The position numbers were made by a program, and so were the translations under genes. From Pseudomonas sp. Gutcm_11s (GTDB lineage Bacteria > Pseudomonadota > Gammaproteobacteria > Pseudomonadales > Pseudomonadaceae), in contig NZ_JAQSUW010000002.1 of NCBI RefSeq assembly GCF_028649395.1, positions 40,350 through 104,349 of the forward strand: DNA of 64,000 bases, written 5' to 3'. This document shows positions 8,573 to 16,424 of this stretch, piece after piece. Numbering within the stretch: position 1 is the first letter of the stretch; each line of letters opens with the position of its first letter. The notes beneath the pieces are model-generated. The model made no database searches. It saw only the letters and a list, made by a program, of their open reading frames with translations, and was not told where the DNA came from.

Positions 8573-9650
8573 ATCTTTTCAACTTTCTCTCGATTTCTTG
8601 CTCAGAAGTTGAGAGTGGTATACCCAACTTCTGTTTTATTAGGTTCGCGGTTAAAGCAACATTAGTAGTAGCCTTAGAAATTCGGCCATGCACCATTGCT
8701 CTACCTTCCCACTCTGAGTTCGAGCGAGACCAGTCGATGTTTCTTATATTCTTAAGGATCTGCGTCCATTCAGACTCCTGCCGAATGATCAAATCAGCTC
8801 CGACAATCCCCATAGCTTGCAGCATTACCCCATGAGCATGGATATAGTTATCTCGGAGATCCGCTGTCGATAAGTCTTTGTTCTTTGCTCTAAGCCAGTC
8901 GGGCATATGACTAGCAATTGCACTCCAGTATGCAGCTGAAAGCTCTTTTTCATTCAGAGCGACATGATCATGCTTACCCTTTTTTAGCAATGTCTTAGAT
9001 GCGTTTTTTATAGCGCTCAGCGTGAAAAGCTTAGAGCTCCGATGAGAAAGGCTAGACTTCTCAAGCTCCGTCATTCGCGAAAACACATCCACACTTTTAA
9101 CAAGATAGCGAGCAAGATCTGAAATATGGTCACGGTGATCGTAAAGCGTGCTGATGGAATCACTCGGACGGACAGCATGCTTATTGAGATCAGCAAACAT
9201 TTGCTGACTTCGCTGAAGTCCTTCATCAATAAAAAATAAAACTGGGATATTGTCATATCCCAGTTCCGGGTTGTCCTGAATAGCTTGCTCTATAGCAGCT
9301 CGTCGATGCTGTCCATCGTTAATCAATATTTGGGCGTCCATAGGTATGGATAACGTCCCAATATTCTGCCCGCTCCCCGTATCCGAGAAAGGATCGAATT
9401 GGACAGAAGCATTTACGGAAGCCGTGATTGCAGAAAGCGTGTAATCCGCTTTGTTTTCAACAAGGTACGAGGCGATTTCTGGAACCCGCGCAAGGTTAAG
9501 CTTCCTTTGAGCCCTCAAATCAGCCGGAACATTTTCTTCATTGAAAACAAAAATCCTTGGAACTAGCCGCATCGGACACATGGCGATATAGCAAGGCCTA
9601 CCGGCCTGCATCCCACGTACACAAGGAAAGGTGTGGACATAGCTACTCAT
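8565..9650 (-). CDS. dndB: DndB, DGQHR-domain regulator of phosphorothioation
   Basis: 361 residues from the ATG at 9648-9650; a TTG two codons upstream is possible. The family motif NDGQHR is at about residues 111-116, and the N-terminal block FPCVRGMQAGR followed by AMCPMRLVPRIF matches DndB. In Salmonella, DndB represses the dnd operon, with a conserved N-terminal cysteine needed for DNA binding; Cys25 in AMCPMR looks equivalent. It is first of the four-gene operon. The promoter region upstream carries a TGTACGT/ACGTACA inverted repeat that could be its operator. Confidence 0.9.
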   Translation of the reverse strand: MSSYVHTFPCVRGMQAGRPCYIAMCPMRLVPRIFVFNEENVPADLRAQRKLNLARVPEIASYLVENKADYTLSAITASVNASVQFDPFSDTGSGQNIGTLSIPMDAQILINDGQHRRAAIEQAIQDNPELGYDNIPVLFFIDEGLQRSQQMFADLNKHAVRPSDSISTLYDHRDHISDLARYLVKSVDVFSRMTELEKSSLSHRSSKLFTLSAIKNASKTLLKKGKHDHVALNEKELSAAYWSAIASHMPDWLRAKNKDLSTADLRDNYIHAHGVMLQAMGIVGADLIIRQESEWTQILKNIRNIDWSRSNSEWEGRAMVHGRISKATTNVALTANLIKQKLGIPLSTSEQEIERKLKRYE

Positions 9651-9674
9651 ACGCAATACGTCATCCCAAGGTTT

Positions 9675-9705
9675 TGTACGTTATTTTCCACAAATTTGAC
9701 GTACA
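9675..9705. promoter_or_regulatory. Inverted repeat in the dndB promoter region, candidate DndB operator
   Basis: TGTACGT at 9675-9681 and ACGTACA at 9699-9705 form a perfect 7-bp inverted repeat with a 17-base spacer. On the minus strand TTGAAT (9705-9710) could be a -35 and an A/T-rich stretch 17 bases on a weak -10, so the repeat would straddle the promoter. DndB of Salmonella is reported to bind TACG-N10-CGTA repeats; the same half-sites occur here but with a longer spacer (19 between TACG and CGTA). Two more TACG half-sites lie at 9650-9653 and 9657-9660. Confidence 0.45.
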
Positions 9706-10168
9706 TTCAAGCCGCATGATCTATCGAACCTAGCAACATGGGCAGAATCTCGGGTCCAAATCAGCCGGATCAAGGCTCGTGCAGCAGGAGAGTTTTTGTT
9801 ACAGAAGCCGCCAGAGCGGCTGATTGTCACTTTAGCGCTGGAGGCTGTATCCAAGCGACGAAAGACTCGACAGAGGCCGGCATCGTTGCGTAGAGCCGAA
9901 ACAGAAATTTACGACCCTGAAAAGGCCCACGTAAGCGCTCTACACCTACGCCCTACAAGGAGCAGACCTAAGCTGAGATTGTCCAGAGAAAAATTTGACG
10001 CGACCTTAGAATCAATTCGCCTAGCGCTATCTCATCCGACATAGAGGCTGCCATCACAAAGCGCGTACGCGGGGGAAAGTGATGACGCATACATTCGTAT
10101 ACTGATTTAGGCGCAGAACGTAAAATGGAGAAATAATTATACAAATCAAAGCGACATACAAAACTGAG
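9706..10168. other. Gap between dndB and the upstream three-gene unit
   Basis: About 460 bases, which is unusual in an otherwise tightly packed stretch. On the plus strand a frame is open from 9700 to 10044 but has no ATG, only a TTG at 9796 with no good RBS (82 codons, arginine-rich, no recognised family). On the minus strand TATAAT lies at 10136-10141, just after the HEPN gene. The dndB promoter must lie at the low-coordinate end. I treat the plus-strand frame as unproven. Confidence 0.35.
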
Positions 10169-11404
10169 CTAAACAAGTCTCTCTATATACCCTCCAATAT
10201 ATTTATCAAAAATTGGCCCTATCAAGCCCTTCAGGTTTGGCGGTTTTAAATCCTGGAACGCACCGTCGAATTCTGCGTATAAATCTGGATCACTAAACTC
10301 CTCTATCAGGCTTTTTGCATTACCGAATAGCACGTTAAAGTCCTGCGCGTTAATATCAAGGATTCCATGTGCCAACCTAGAGCTATTCCGAACAGAAAGC
10401 AAAGTTCTTGCGCGAATTACCCAGTCATTAAGATCGCAAGTATTAATACTTGTACTAACCTTTCCGCGCTCAATTAAATCGACCAGCGAGCCGCAGCCCG
10501 ATATGTTTAGCCTTCCAACATAAAACTCTCCATTTGTGACAGACAACTCTCCCACTCCACACCGAAGAGTCTGGGCTTGTAAAATAAGCTCAAATGCCCG
10601 AACAATCGCCATCACACTACAGGACTCCATACCTAGCGATCTGTAAGTGAGTGCTGAGCGATAGAACCAACCTGAAGTTGAAGAAAATAGGAAAGGCCAA
10701 TACTGGCTACTATAATCTAATTTGGAGTTGCTAGTACCCAGATAACAACCCTTAACAAGAGTTTCTATTCGCGACAATCGCGCGAGCATAGGCTCCTCGC
10801 CTACTCTGGAAGACTGCTGTGTATCTGTTAGAAACCTCCAATGCTCAACAATGGCCGGAGCAATCTCTAAAGACCTGAGAAAACCCGACGAAACAAATTT
10901 CTCAGAGAAAACCCTGTCAAGGTAAAAATTCAATACCAAATTCGCCTTGCTCAGGGAAGACTTAAACGAAATTCCGACCTCTCCGAGCGCATCTAAATCA
11001 GGAGACTCCAGAAAAGACCGAAATGTCTTTAAATCATCTTTTTTAACTCCCCCCCCATCTATCCACTGAAATATTGAGTACAGCAGATAAACGATCCCCC
11101 CCCTACGAGCCCTCTCTCCAAGCATCTGATCCGACTCCTCAAAGCAAAAGTACTCAGGAGCAGAACTGTGCAGCTTGGTTGAGTATAAAAACAGAGCAGC
11201 CAAGAAGAATCGCTGGGAGCTTCTACCAAAAGGAACTTTTAAGCGACATATATGGCGGGCTCCCGCAAATGCAGGAGCCTCTCCAACATAGAAAGCAGGA
11301 AGAAGAACCACACTATCCGTAAAATCTATTTCTCCGAACCCATCCTCTAAGTGCATGGAAAAATAGTCTACGTCATCGAACCCTGCAAGATCCAAAAGCT
11401 TCAC
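10169..11404 (-). CDS. Unknown 411-residue protein with C-terminal HEPN-like domain
   Basis: Starts two bases after the stop of the DGQHR gene, so it is in the same operon. Residues 1-250 are not recognised. The C-terminal 160 residues look helical and carry VRNSSRLAHG, in which Arg339-Asn340 and His346 match the R-N-x-x-x-x-x-H form of the HEPN motif (R-x4-6-H, polar residue after Arg). HEPN domains with this motif are metal-independent RNases in toxins, Abi proteins, RnlA/LS and CRISPR effectors. I infer a possible RNA-cleaving effector. No transmembrane segment or signal peptide is seen. Confidence 0.6.
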   Translation of the reverse strand: MKLLDLAGFDDVDYFSMHLEDGFGEIDFTDSVVLLPAFYVGEAPAFAGARHICRLKVPFGRSSQRFFLAALFLYSTKLHSSAPEYFCFEESDQMLGERARRGGIVYLLYSIFQWIDGGGVKKDDLKTFRSFLESPDLDALGEVGISFKSSLSKANLVLNFYLDRVFSEKFVSSGFLRSLEIAPAIVEHWRFLTDTQQSSRVGEEPMLARLSRIETLVKGCYLGTSNSKLDYSSQYWPFLFSSTSGWFYRSALTYRSLGMESCSVMAIVRAFELILQAQTLRCGVGELSVTNGEFYVGRLNISGCGSLVDLIERGKVSTSINTCDLNDWVIRARTLLSVRNSSRLAHGILDINAQDFNVLFGNAKSLIEEFSDPDLYAEFDGAFQDLKPPNLKGLIGPIFDKYIGGYIERLV

Positions 11405-11406
11405 TA

Positions 11407-13449
11407 TCAGATCTCTTCAGACTCGATACTTTCGTCTAGCGTTTGCTTCTCTAGTAAGTCTCCCTCCACACCTAAGGAACTTCGAAGATCTTTCTTCGCT
11501 TCAACAAAATAAGCTTCTATGTATTCGTTCACAGCATTATCGAAGCTCTTATTGATGCCGCCCTCATCAACGCGGCTTTCTTTAACAGCTCGCTCTGCAG
11601 CCCTCTGCTCCAACTCTTTAAGACGGAGATCATCTCGTTGCTCATGAGTCAGGGAGTAGTCTAGTTCATAGCCTTTCTTAAAGGCTTTAGCTCGCTCTTC
11701 TCTATAGCGTGCCAAAAACTCGCCAGCAGCATTAAATCCACGATCAATTAGAGCCGGGGTAATTAACTCTGATTTAACGCTTGTAAAGCCTGCTTTATAG
11801 ACAGCATCTCTAGCATCTTTCACCAAGAGATACGACAACAAAAGATCACGCAATGCGAACCGAGTTTCCTCTCGAGTTCTAATTCTTCGCTGATCAAAAG
11901 CGGTATATTGCAAGTAACTTTTATCAAAATCAAAAACAGATCGATCCTTCTCAAATACATAATTAAGCAACGCAATGGCTGCAGCAAATGCATTGGCCGG
12001 AGTCACCGCATACTCCAAACCAAAGCGCACGAAGATACCGGCCACATTAAAGAATGCACGCTGGAATAGCGCATATCTTACTATGTTTAGGTTCTCATCT
12101 GAGCGACGACTCTCAATTGCCTCTTCGAACTGCAACCAGCGCTTTTTGTAATCCGGATCTTTTTCATCAAGAGGCTTGTACTCCAATAAATGCTGAAGTA
12201 CTGCTTGTGCACAAACCCCAGATCGTCCCCCCCTCTTCACCTCATCTTTTAACTTCCCAACCTCATCGAGGAAAATACCATGCAGCCGTTTGAATGGCAC
12301 AGACTCGAAGAAAAGAGAAATTAAAAGCGGAGAGAGATGGTCTTTTATCCTTAGCTTGAGAGCATTGGATTGAGCATATGAAAACTTATCCCACTTGATT
12401 CTTGGATAGTATTCATCCGCATCTGCCCCATCCGGAAACATATCCTGAGCGCCTTCAGTAAGCCCCAGGAGATAGTAGACAAGCATATCGGCCTTGAAAT
12501 TATCCTCCAAAGACCGCTGCAGAACACCAATACTTGTTAAAGAATGAACCTTGTTAACATTGAAAGACTGCTTCTTACTTCTTGTATTCCATTCCACACA
12601 CGCCAACCCTTCTTTACCATATTTGGTAAGCACAGAGTCGCAAAATACCCGACAAGCAATATCCCCCAAACTTTTGTCCGAAAGAAGAATATTGAAATGA
12701 CCGCCAACAACGGTCATAGTAGAGTTCACATCAACAAACAGATTTCTAAAAACTCTCGGTACAGATGGAATATTTACTTTATCTGCGTTTTCGTGAGAGT
12801 TCGGCGCATACATTACGCAAACAGGAACAACCAGATCCCGCACCTTATCCCGGTGCTCCTCCCATAACCTTTTCAATGCTCGAAGTCGATGCTGACCATC
12901 AATAACAATGAGCATTACCCCGTGAGGATTAAGCTCAGATGTTCTTAACGAAAGAATAGCTTGTTTCGACTTGATTTTCGGCGAATCCGGCTCCGTGCTT
13001 AATGCTAATCCATCCGAGCTAGAGGTCTCTTTACCATATAACATAAAGTGTCCGGCCCATGACTCACCAACAAAACCAGGCCTAGGAACAACCCTACTGC
13101 GAGCTCCGTAGAACTCACGAATTTTTTCGTCACTTACAGGAACAATTGCCGCTAACAAAGGAGGGAAGAAAAGAGGACGCGTAGCAGCAGTCGTTTCGTC
13201 CTGCTGAAGATAAGGAATGATATCCTCTTCTACGCGCTTCTCATCTATATCTCTCTGCATCAGAAGATCAAAATTCACATCATCCATTTGTACATCGCGG
13301 GCAAATTTTAGATATTTGTTTGCCTGAGACATTGGCATCGATGCCATAAAAAATTCTACGGGGTATGATCCAGAAGATATGAATCGACCGAAATTACCGA
13401 TCAATTCTACATCGTACTCTCTTTCATCCTGCAAATCTTCAAAATCCAT
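11407..13449 (-). CDS. Large DGQHR-domain protein (DndB-like), candidate effector-module reader
   Basis: 680 residues, about twice the length of DndB. VIDGQHRLRALKRLW at about residues 182-196 is the DGQHR signature, followed by LFVDVN near 237-242, the conserved N-containing strand of this ParB-related family. The N-terminal 180 residues contain the substrate/DNA-binding part in relatives. The C-terminal third (about residues 560-680) is charged and helical with an acidic end, and is not recognised. It is not DndB itself, because a full DndB is encoded downstream. The gene lies between the GIY-YIG-like (11-base gap) and HEPN (2-base gap) genes. Confidence 0.75.
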   Translation of the reverse strand: MDFEDLQDEREYDVELIGNFGRFISSGSYPVEFFMASMPMSQANKYLKFARDVQMDDVNFDLLMQRDIDEKRVEEDIIPYLQQDETTAATRPLFFPPLLAAIVPVSDEKIREFYGARSRVVPRPGFVGESWAGHFMLYGKETSSSDGLALSTEPDSPKIKSKQAILSLRTSELNPHGVMLIVIDGQHRLRALKRLWEEHRDKVRDLVVPVCVMYAPNSHENADKVNIPSVPRVFRNLFVDVNSTMTVVGGHFNILLSDKSLGDIACRVFCDSVLTKYGKEGLACVEWNTRSKKQSFNVNKVHSLTSIGVLQRSLEDNFKADMLVYYLLGLTEGAQDMFPDGADADEYYPRIKWDKFSYAQSNALKLRIKDHLSPLLISLFFESVPFKRLHGIFLDEVGKLKDEVKRGGRSGVCAQAVLQHLLEYKPLDEKDPDYKKRWLQFEEAIESRRSDENLNIVRYALFQRAFFNVAGIFVRFGLEYAVTPANAFAAAIALLNYVFEKDRSVFDFDKSYLQYTAFDQRRIRTREETRFALRDLLLSYLLVKDARDAVYKAGFTSVKSELITPALIDRGFNAAGEFLARYREERAKAFKKGYELDYSLTHEQRDDLRLKELEQRAAERAVKESRVDEGGINKSFDNAVNEYIEAYFVEAKKDLRSSLGVEGDLLEKQTLDESIESEEI

Positions 13450-13460
13450 GCCAATGACCT

Positions 13461-14111
13461 CTATTTAACGCTAAGAATTGGACCCAACAAATATATTAAA
13501 TGCCGCTCCAACATTCGAACACTACTTTCGGTTTCAGATGGAGTGGTAATTGGGATACATAGCAGTCTAATATCTGCCCAAGATAGATTGCTGGCCGACA
13601 GTCGACCTCCAAACGTCCCCTCCCGTGCCGAATGATAATTCTGCTTATGCTGGAGATAGCGTTCTTTTAGCCCCTGCCTAACAGTCATACCGCAATATAA
13701 AGGGGGAAGAATTAGGCAAGTTTTCTCTGCCATTTCTAAATATTCAATGAATTCATTATCTTCAATACTATCGATGTCGCTCCATAGCTCTAAACTCTGA
13801 GAGCGAGGAATCGAGCCAGAGAAAACTTTAACATCACCGCTATATGTTCCTTTAACCGAAATATCACCCGACAAAATCAGATCACTTCGCAACTTGTCCA
13901 AGCGACTGAGCTTTGCTTTTAATGCAATTCTAGCCTCTAACAGGCGCCCCTCTGAGTAGCTATCCCCAACATATAAACCAAGCCTAGATCTTTCAAATGG
14001 ATTATATAAGAAGGCATAAACACCTGCTCTATTGGGGATCCTATCTTCTTCCTCAGGCTTAAAAAATTGAATTGAGCTGAGCATACTCCCCCACGCCATC
14101 TTGAACATCAC
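13461..14111 (-). CDS. GIY-YIG-like nuclease-domain protein
   Basis: 216 residues from a GTG (or the adjacent ATG at 14108). GVY at about residues 30-32 looks like the GIY strand. LYCGMT (138-143) followed by R151 and H155 in KERYLQH resembles the YIG strand with the catalytic arginine and histidine. MLERHLIYLLGPILSVK at the C-terminus, with Glu202, fits the metal-binding glutamate and the P-x-L end of these nucleases. A second YIG-like string, LYVGDS, is at 46-51, so the fold carries either a roughly 90-residue insertion or two YIG-like strands. First gene of the three-gene unit; I infer DNA cleavage activity, untested. Confidence 0.6.
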   Translation of the reverse strand: MMFKMAWGSMLSSIQFFKPEEEDRIPNRAGVYAFLYNPFERSRLGLYVGDSYSEGRLLEARIALKAKLSRLDKLRSDLILSGDISVKGTYSGDVKVFSGSIPRSQSLELWSDIDSIEDNEFIEYLEMAEKTCLILPPLYCGMTVRQGLKERYLQHKQNYHSAREGTFGGRLSASNLSWADIRLLCIPITTPSETESSVRMLERHLIYLLGPILSVK

Positions 14112-14409
14112 ATACGCAAATATTCAGCCCAGCATAACTAGTTGCCTATGCAGACCTCATTCATTGCTAGCATAGCGGCTTGCCTTCGGTTCCTGTAAAG
14201 GCTTCTACCTACTGAAATCAAAGTAATTAAGGCTATACGGTACGATACACCAAACTCGGAGCAAGACTGTAGTAGATCTACAGATTGCAAGCACCGACGC
14301 TATCGACCAGAAAGCACGTCGAACACGCGGGACGCATACTCCCACGAGGCAAGGAGGTCGCTGCCATAGACTGGACTTTCCCCTATCAAACCGGACACTG
14401 CCCTCCCCG

Positions 14410-15177
14410 CTAAGTTGATGCCTCAGCCGAGCGCCTGAACTCCCGAGGCGAGCGGTATTTCAGGGCGCCGTGCGGGTGTTCCTCGTTGTAATGCTCGAAG
14501 GCGATGGCCAAGTTGTACAGGGCTGTCGTTCGATCAGGTTGGGGCATATGGCGGATGTAGTCGCGCTTCATGGTCTTCACGAAGCTCTCCGCCATCCCAT
14601 TGCTCTGCGGGCTGTATACGAGTGTTGTCAGGGATAGCAGGCCGATCTGTCGGCAAAGGCTCGGGTCTGTTCGGCGGTATAGGCCGACCGTTATCGCTCA
14701 GCCATTGCACCGACGATGCCAGTAGCGCGTCGCCGAAGCGTTGCTCGAGGGCTTTCATCACGTCGCGGACGGGCTGGCCACCCAACTGATGGCTTCTCGG
14801 TCGCAACAGTCCAGAGTGAAGGTCACGCGCCGTTTGTCGCCATTCTCGTCGCGGAACTCGAAGCCATCTGAGCACCAATGGGTTTTGCTCGTATCTACAG
14901 CAACACGACCTTCGTGACACCGCGCCACTCCCGACTGCTCGCGCCAGCGTTCCAGCAACACGTCGTGGTCTCGCATGACGCGGTACACCCGCTTCACATT
15001 GATCGGCCGCTGGGCCTGCTGCTCATGCTGCCGACGCAACAGACCCCAAATCCGGCGATAGCCGTAGCTGGGCAGCGTGCTGACGGCATGCTTGATCTGC
15101 TCGACCAGGGCCGCATCGTTGAGCATTCGACGACGCGGCTGCGGCACGGGAGTGGATTGCTTGAGTCGAGCCGTCAT
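14410..15177 (-). pseudogene. IS2-group transposase OrfB remnant in three frames
   Basis: The DDE transposase is readable but split. An N-terminal part (14758-15177) contains YGYRRIWGLLRR and the catalytic-region strand CSDGFEF..TLDCCDREA. A middle part in another frame (14534-14920) contains VMKALEQRFGDALL and QWLSDNG (second catalytic Asp). A C-terminal part in a third frame (14410-14595) contains [13 protein letters not shown] (with the catalytic Glu) and YRSPREF. At least two frameshifts make it inactive. The order and motifs match IS2 OrfB. Confidence 0.8.
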
Positions 15178-15393
15178 TGGGAGCGCGCCACACCGAGACT
15201 TTCACTGACGCCTTCACTGGTCGTCCCCCGGCAACAAGGGGGAGTACGCAATCCATTGCGCCGAGCCCCACCGAGACGCTTTGTCCGGGCTCGAGGCTCT
15301 CGCGCACCATGGCCAGTTTCTTCTCGACACTCCAGCGGCGACGCCGCTCCTGGCCGAGCACTTCGATGCTTTTGTCTTTGCTGGTAGTCATAA
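15178..15393 (-). pseudogene. IS2-group OrfA remnant with internal deletion
   Basis: The N-terminal OrfA motif SIEVLGQERRRRWS..KLAMVRESLEPGQSVS is intact. The following helix-turn-helix and leucine-zipper region is missing, and the conserved OrfA end WIAYSPLLPGD appears right afterwards in a different frame (around 15215-15260). So most of orfA has been deleted and the rest is out of frame. A start of OrfB (SLGVARSQ) follows in yet another frame. Confidence 0.7.
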
Positions 15394-15666
15394 ATACAGT
15401 CGTTTGCCTATTCCTTATGGTAAGGGGGGGAACGGTGTCCTGTGCTTCAAGGGGCTCGTTCATAGACCAAAAGCCTCCCACCTACTAGTTTGCGCAGCAA
15501 GGCTACCCCCCAAAGCAGCACAAATAACAGTACTCACGCCTCAGGAGCAGAAATCCGAGGAGATGGGAGCCAATCAAAAGCGATCTGGCGCTGGCGTGAT
15601 GCTAGACAAGCATTTCCGCTGATAGCACCCAAGTCCCGCTGAGCGTCTTGCTGCTAGCTGGACAAT

Positions 15667-15706
15667 GCTGTGGCGATGTTTGCCGGGCTGCAAACATCGC
15701 CACAGC
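15667..15706. repeat. 17-bp perfect inverted repeat (hairpin), 6-base loop
   Basis: GCTGTGGCGATGTTTGC at 15667-15683 is exactly reverse-complementary to 15690-15706, with loop CGGGCT. No T-run follows on either strand, so it is not a normal intrinsic terminator. It could be a protein-binding or recombination site, a cruciform, or the terminal structure of a lost small element. Confidence 0.8.
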
Positions 15707-15798
15707 CTCAGCGCCCGCAAGCACGGTAGTCGCTCCTAGAGAGACCTGTGGTGATTGGCTACTTCGACGAATGCAAAACCGTCTGCGCAAGGAGATAT

Positions 15799-15820
15799 CA
15801 ATTGGCAACCAATTGGCAAC
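15799..15820. repeat. Tandem direct repeat, two copies of an 11-mer
   Basis: CAATTGGCAAC occurs at 15799-15809 and again directly at 15810-15820. It lies about 90 bases from the 3' end of tRNA-Pro. Short direct repeats like this are typical of integrase arm-type or excisionase sites, but no integrase is in the window to test the idea. Confidence 0.7.
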
Positions 15821-15862
15821 CAGAATGACCACCTCTGAGACACCTACAAAAAAAATAAGCAT

Positions 15863-15899
15863 AAAAAAATCCAGCCACCGCTAAGTGGCTGGATTTTTT
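15863..15899 (-). terminator. Intrinsic terminator after tRNA-Pro
   Basis: An A-rich run, a 9-bp GC-containing stem (ATCCAGCCAC against GTGGCTGGAT) with a 6-base loop and a T-run on the minus strand, directly downstream of the tRNA. It also works in outline on the plus strand. Confidence 0.85.
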
Positions 15900-15908
15900 A
15901 GGGTTTTT

Positions 15909-15985
15909 TGGTCGGGACGGAGTGATTCGAACACTCGACCCCTTGCACCCCATGCAAGTGCGCTACCGGGCTGCGCTACGCCCCG
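15909..15985 (-). tRNA. tRNA-Pro (anticodon GGG)
   Basis: 77 bases including encoded CCA. Acceptor stem CGGGGCG pairs with CGTCCCG (one G-T). The anticodon loop is ATGGGGT inside stem CTTGC/GCAAG, giving anticodon GGG. The T-loop TTCGAAT is standard. The island with the dnd genes lies on its 3' side, the usual geometry for integration at a tRNA. Confidence 0.95.
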
Positions 15986-16067
15986 ACGATGCTTCCGAGT
16001 TACCGGAAGCGGGGAGGACTTTACAATAAGCTGCTGAATTGTGGAAGTTTTTTTTACCGCTGAGGGC

Positions 16068-16424
16068 TTACTTGCGAAGCACCAGCAGAACATCCTCGAG
16101 CTCGGCAATCATCTGCCGGATCAGCTGCTTGTACTGGGTGGTATCGTCCTTTGCTTCGTCGCCGGAGAGACGCTGACGCGCCCCACCGATGGTGAAGCCC
16201 TGGTCGTACAAGAGCGCTCGGATCTGGCGGATCATCAGCACGTCTTGGCGCTGATAGTAGCGACGGTTACCTCGCCGCTTCACCGGATTGAGCTGAGGAA
16301 ACTCCTGCTCCCAGTAACGCAAAACATGAGGCTTAACGGCACAGAGATCACTGACTTCGCCGATGGTGAAGTAGCGTTTGCCAGGGATAGGCGGCAGCTC
16401 GTCGTTATGACTTGGTTCCAGCAT
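16068..16424 (-). CDS. MerR-family transcriptional regulator next to ihfA
   Basis: 118 residues. The MerR winged-helix signature [25 protein letters not shown] is at about residues 18-42, followed by the wing region [13 protein letters not shown] and a short C-terminal helix, without the cysteines of metal-sensing MerR proteins. It overlaps the end of ihfA by about 20 bases, a conserved arrangement in pseudomonads. Its target is unknown; it is transcribed with the translation operon. Confidence 0.9.
   Translation of the reverse strand: MLEPSHNDELPPIPGKRYFTIGEVSDLCAVKPHVLRYWEQEFPQLNPVKRRGNRRYYQRQDVLMIRQIRALLYDQGFTIGGARQRLSGDEAKDDTTQYKQLIRQMIAELEDVLLVLRK

Larger units (their letters stand above)
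14367..15467 (-). mobile_element. Degenerate IS3-family (IS2-group) insertion sequence
   Basis: The OrfB end carries a terminal TAGACTGGAC sequence at 14367 that resembles IS2-group ends. The opposite end, near 15467, has only a partly matching inverted repeat. Inside, orfA and orfB are both broken. No direct target duplication could be recognised. Boundaries, especially the right one, are approximate. It separates the GIY-YIG-like gene from the tRNA-proximal zone and shows this part of the island has been open to insertion and decay. Confidence 0.65.
15468..15862. other. Non-coding island end next to tRNA-Pro
   Basis: About 400 bases between the IS remnant and the tRNA-Pro terminator. The plus frame at 15648-15884 is open but has no recognised features and runs through the hairpin and repeats described separately, so I do not call it a gene. 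Its position between an island and the 3' end of a tRNA is where an attachment region with recombinase binding sites would lie. Confidence 0.4.

Noticed and set aside
9796..10044. Plus-strand frame opposite to the dnd genes
   Set aside because: TTG start, no RBS, arginine-rich, no recognised family; kept only as a note in the gap entry.
4681..14111. DndFGH, Pbe or Ssp restriction genes
   Set aside because: No DndF/DndH-type helicase or SspE-like DUF262 protein is encoded in this stretch; the three upstream genes have different domains.
15799..15820. CRISPR-like repeat
   Set aside because: Only two adjacent 11-mers without spacers; no cas genes. No CRISPR array was seen in the window.
15648..15884. 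Plus-strand frame near tRNA-Pro
   Set aside because: It runs through a perfect hairpin, a tandem repeat and the tRNA terminator, and looks non-coding.
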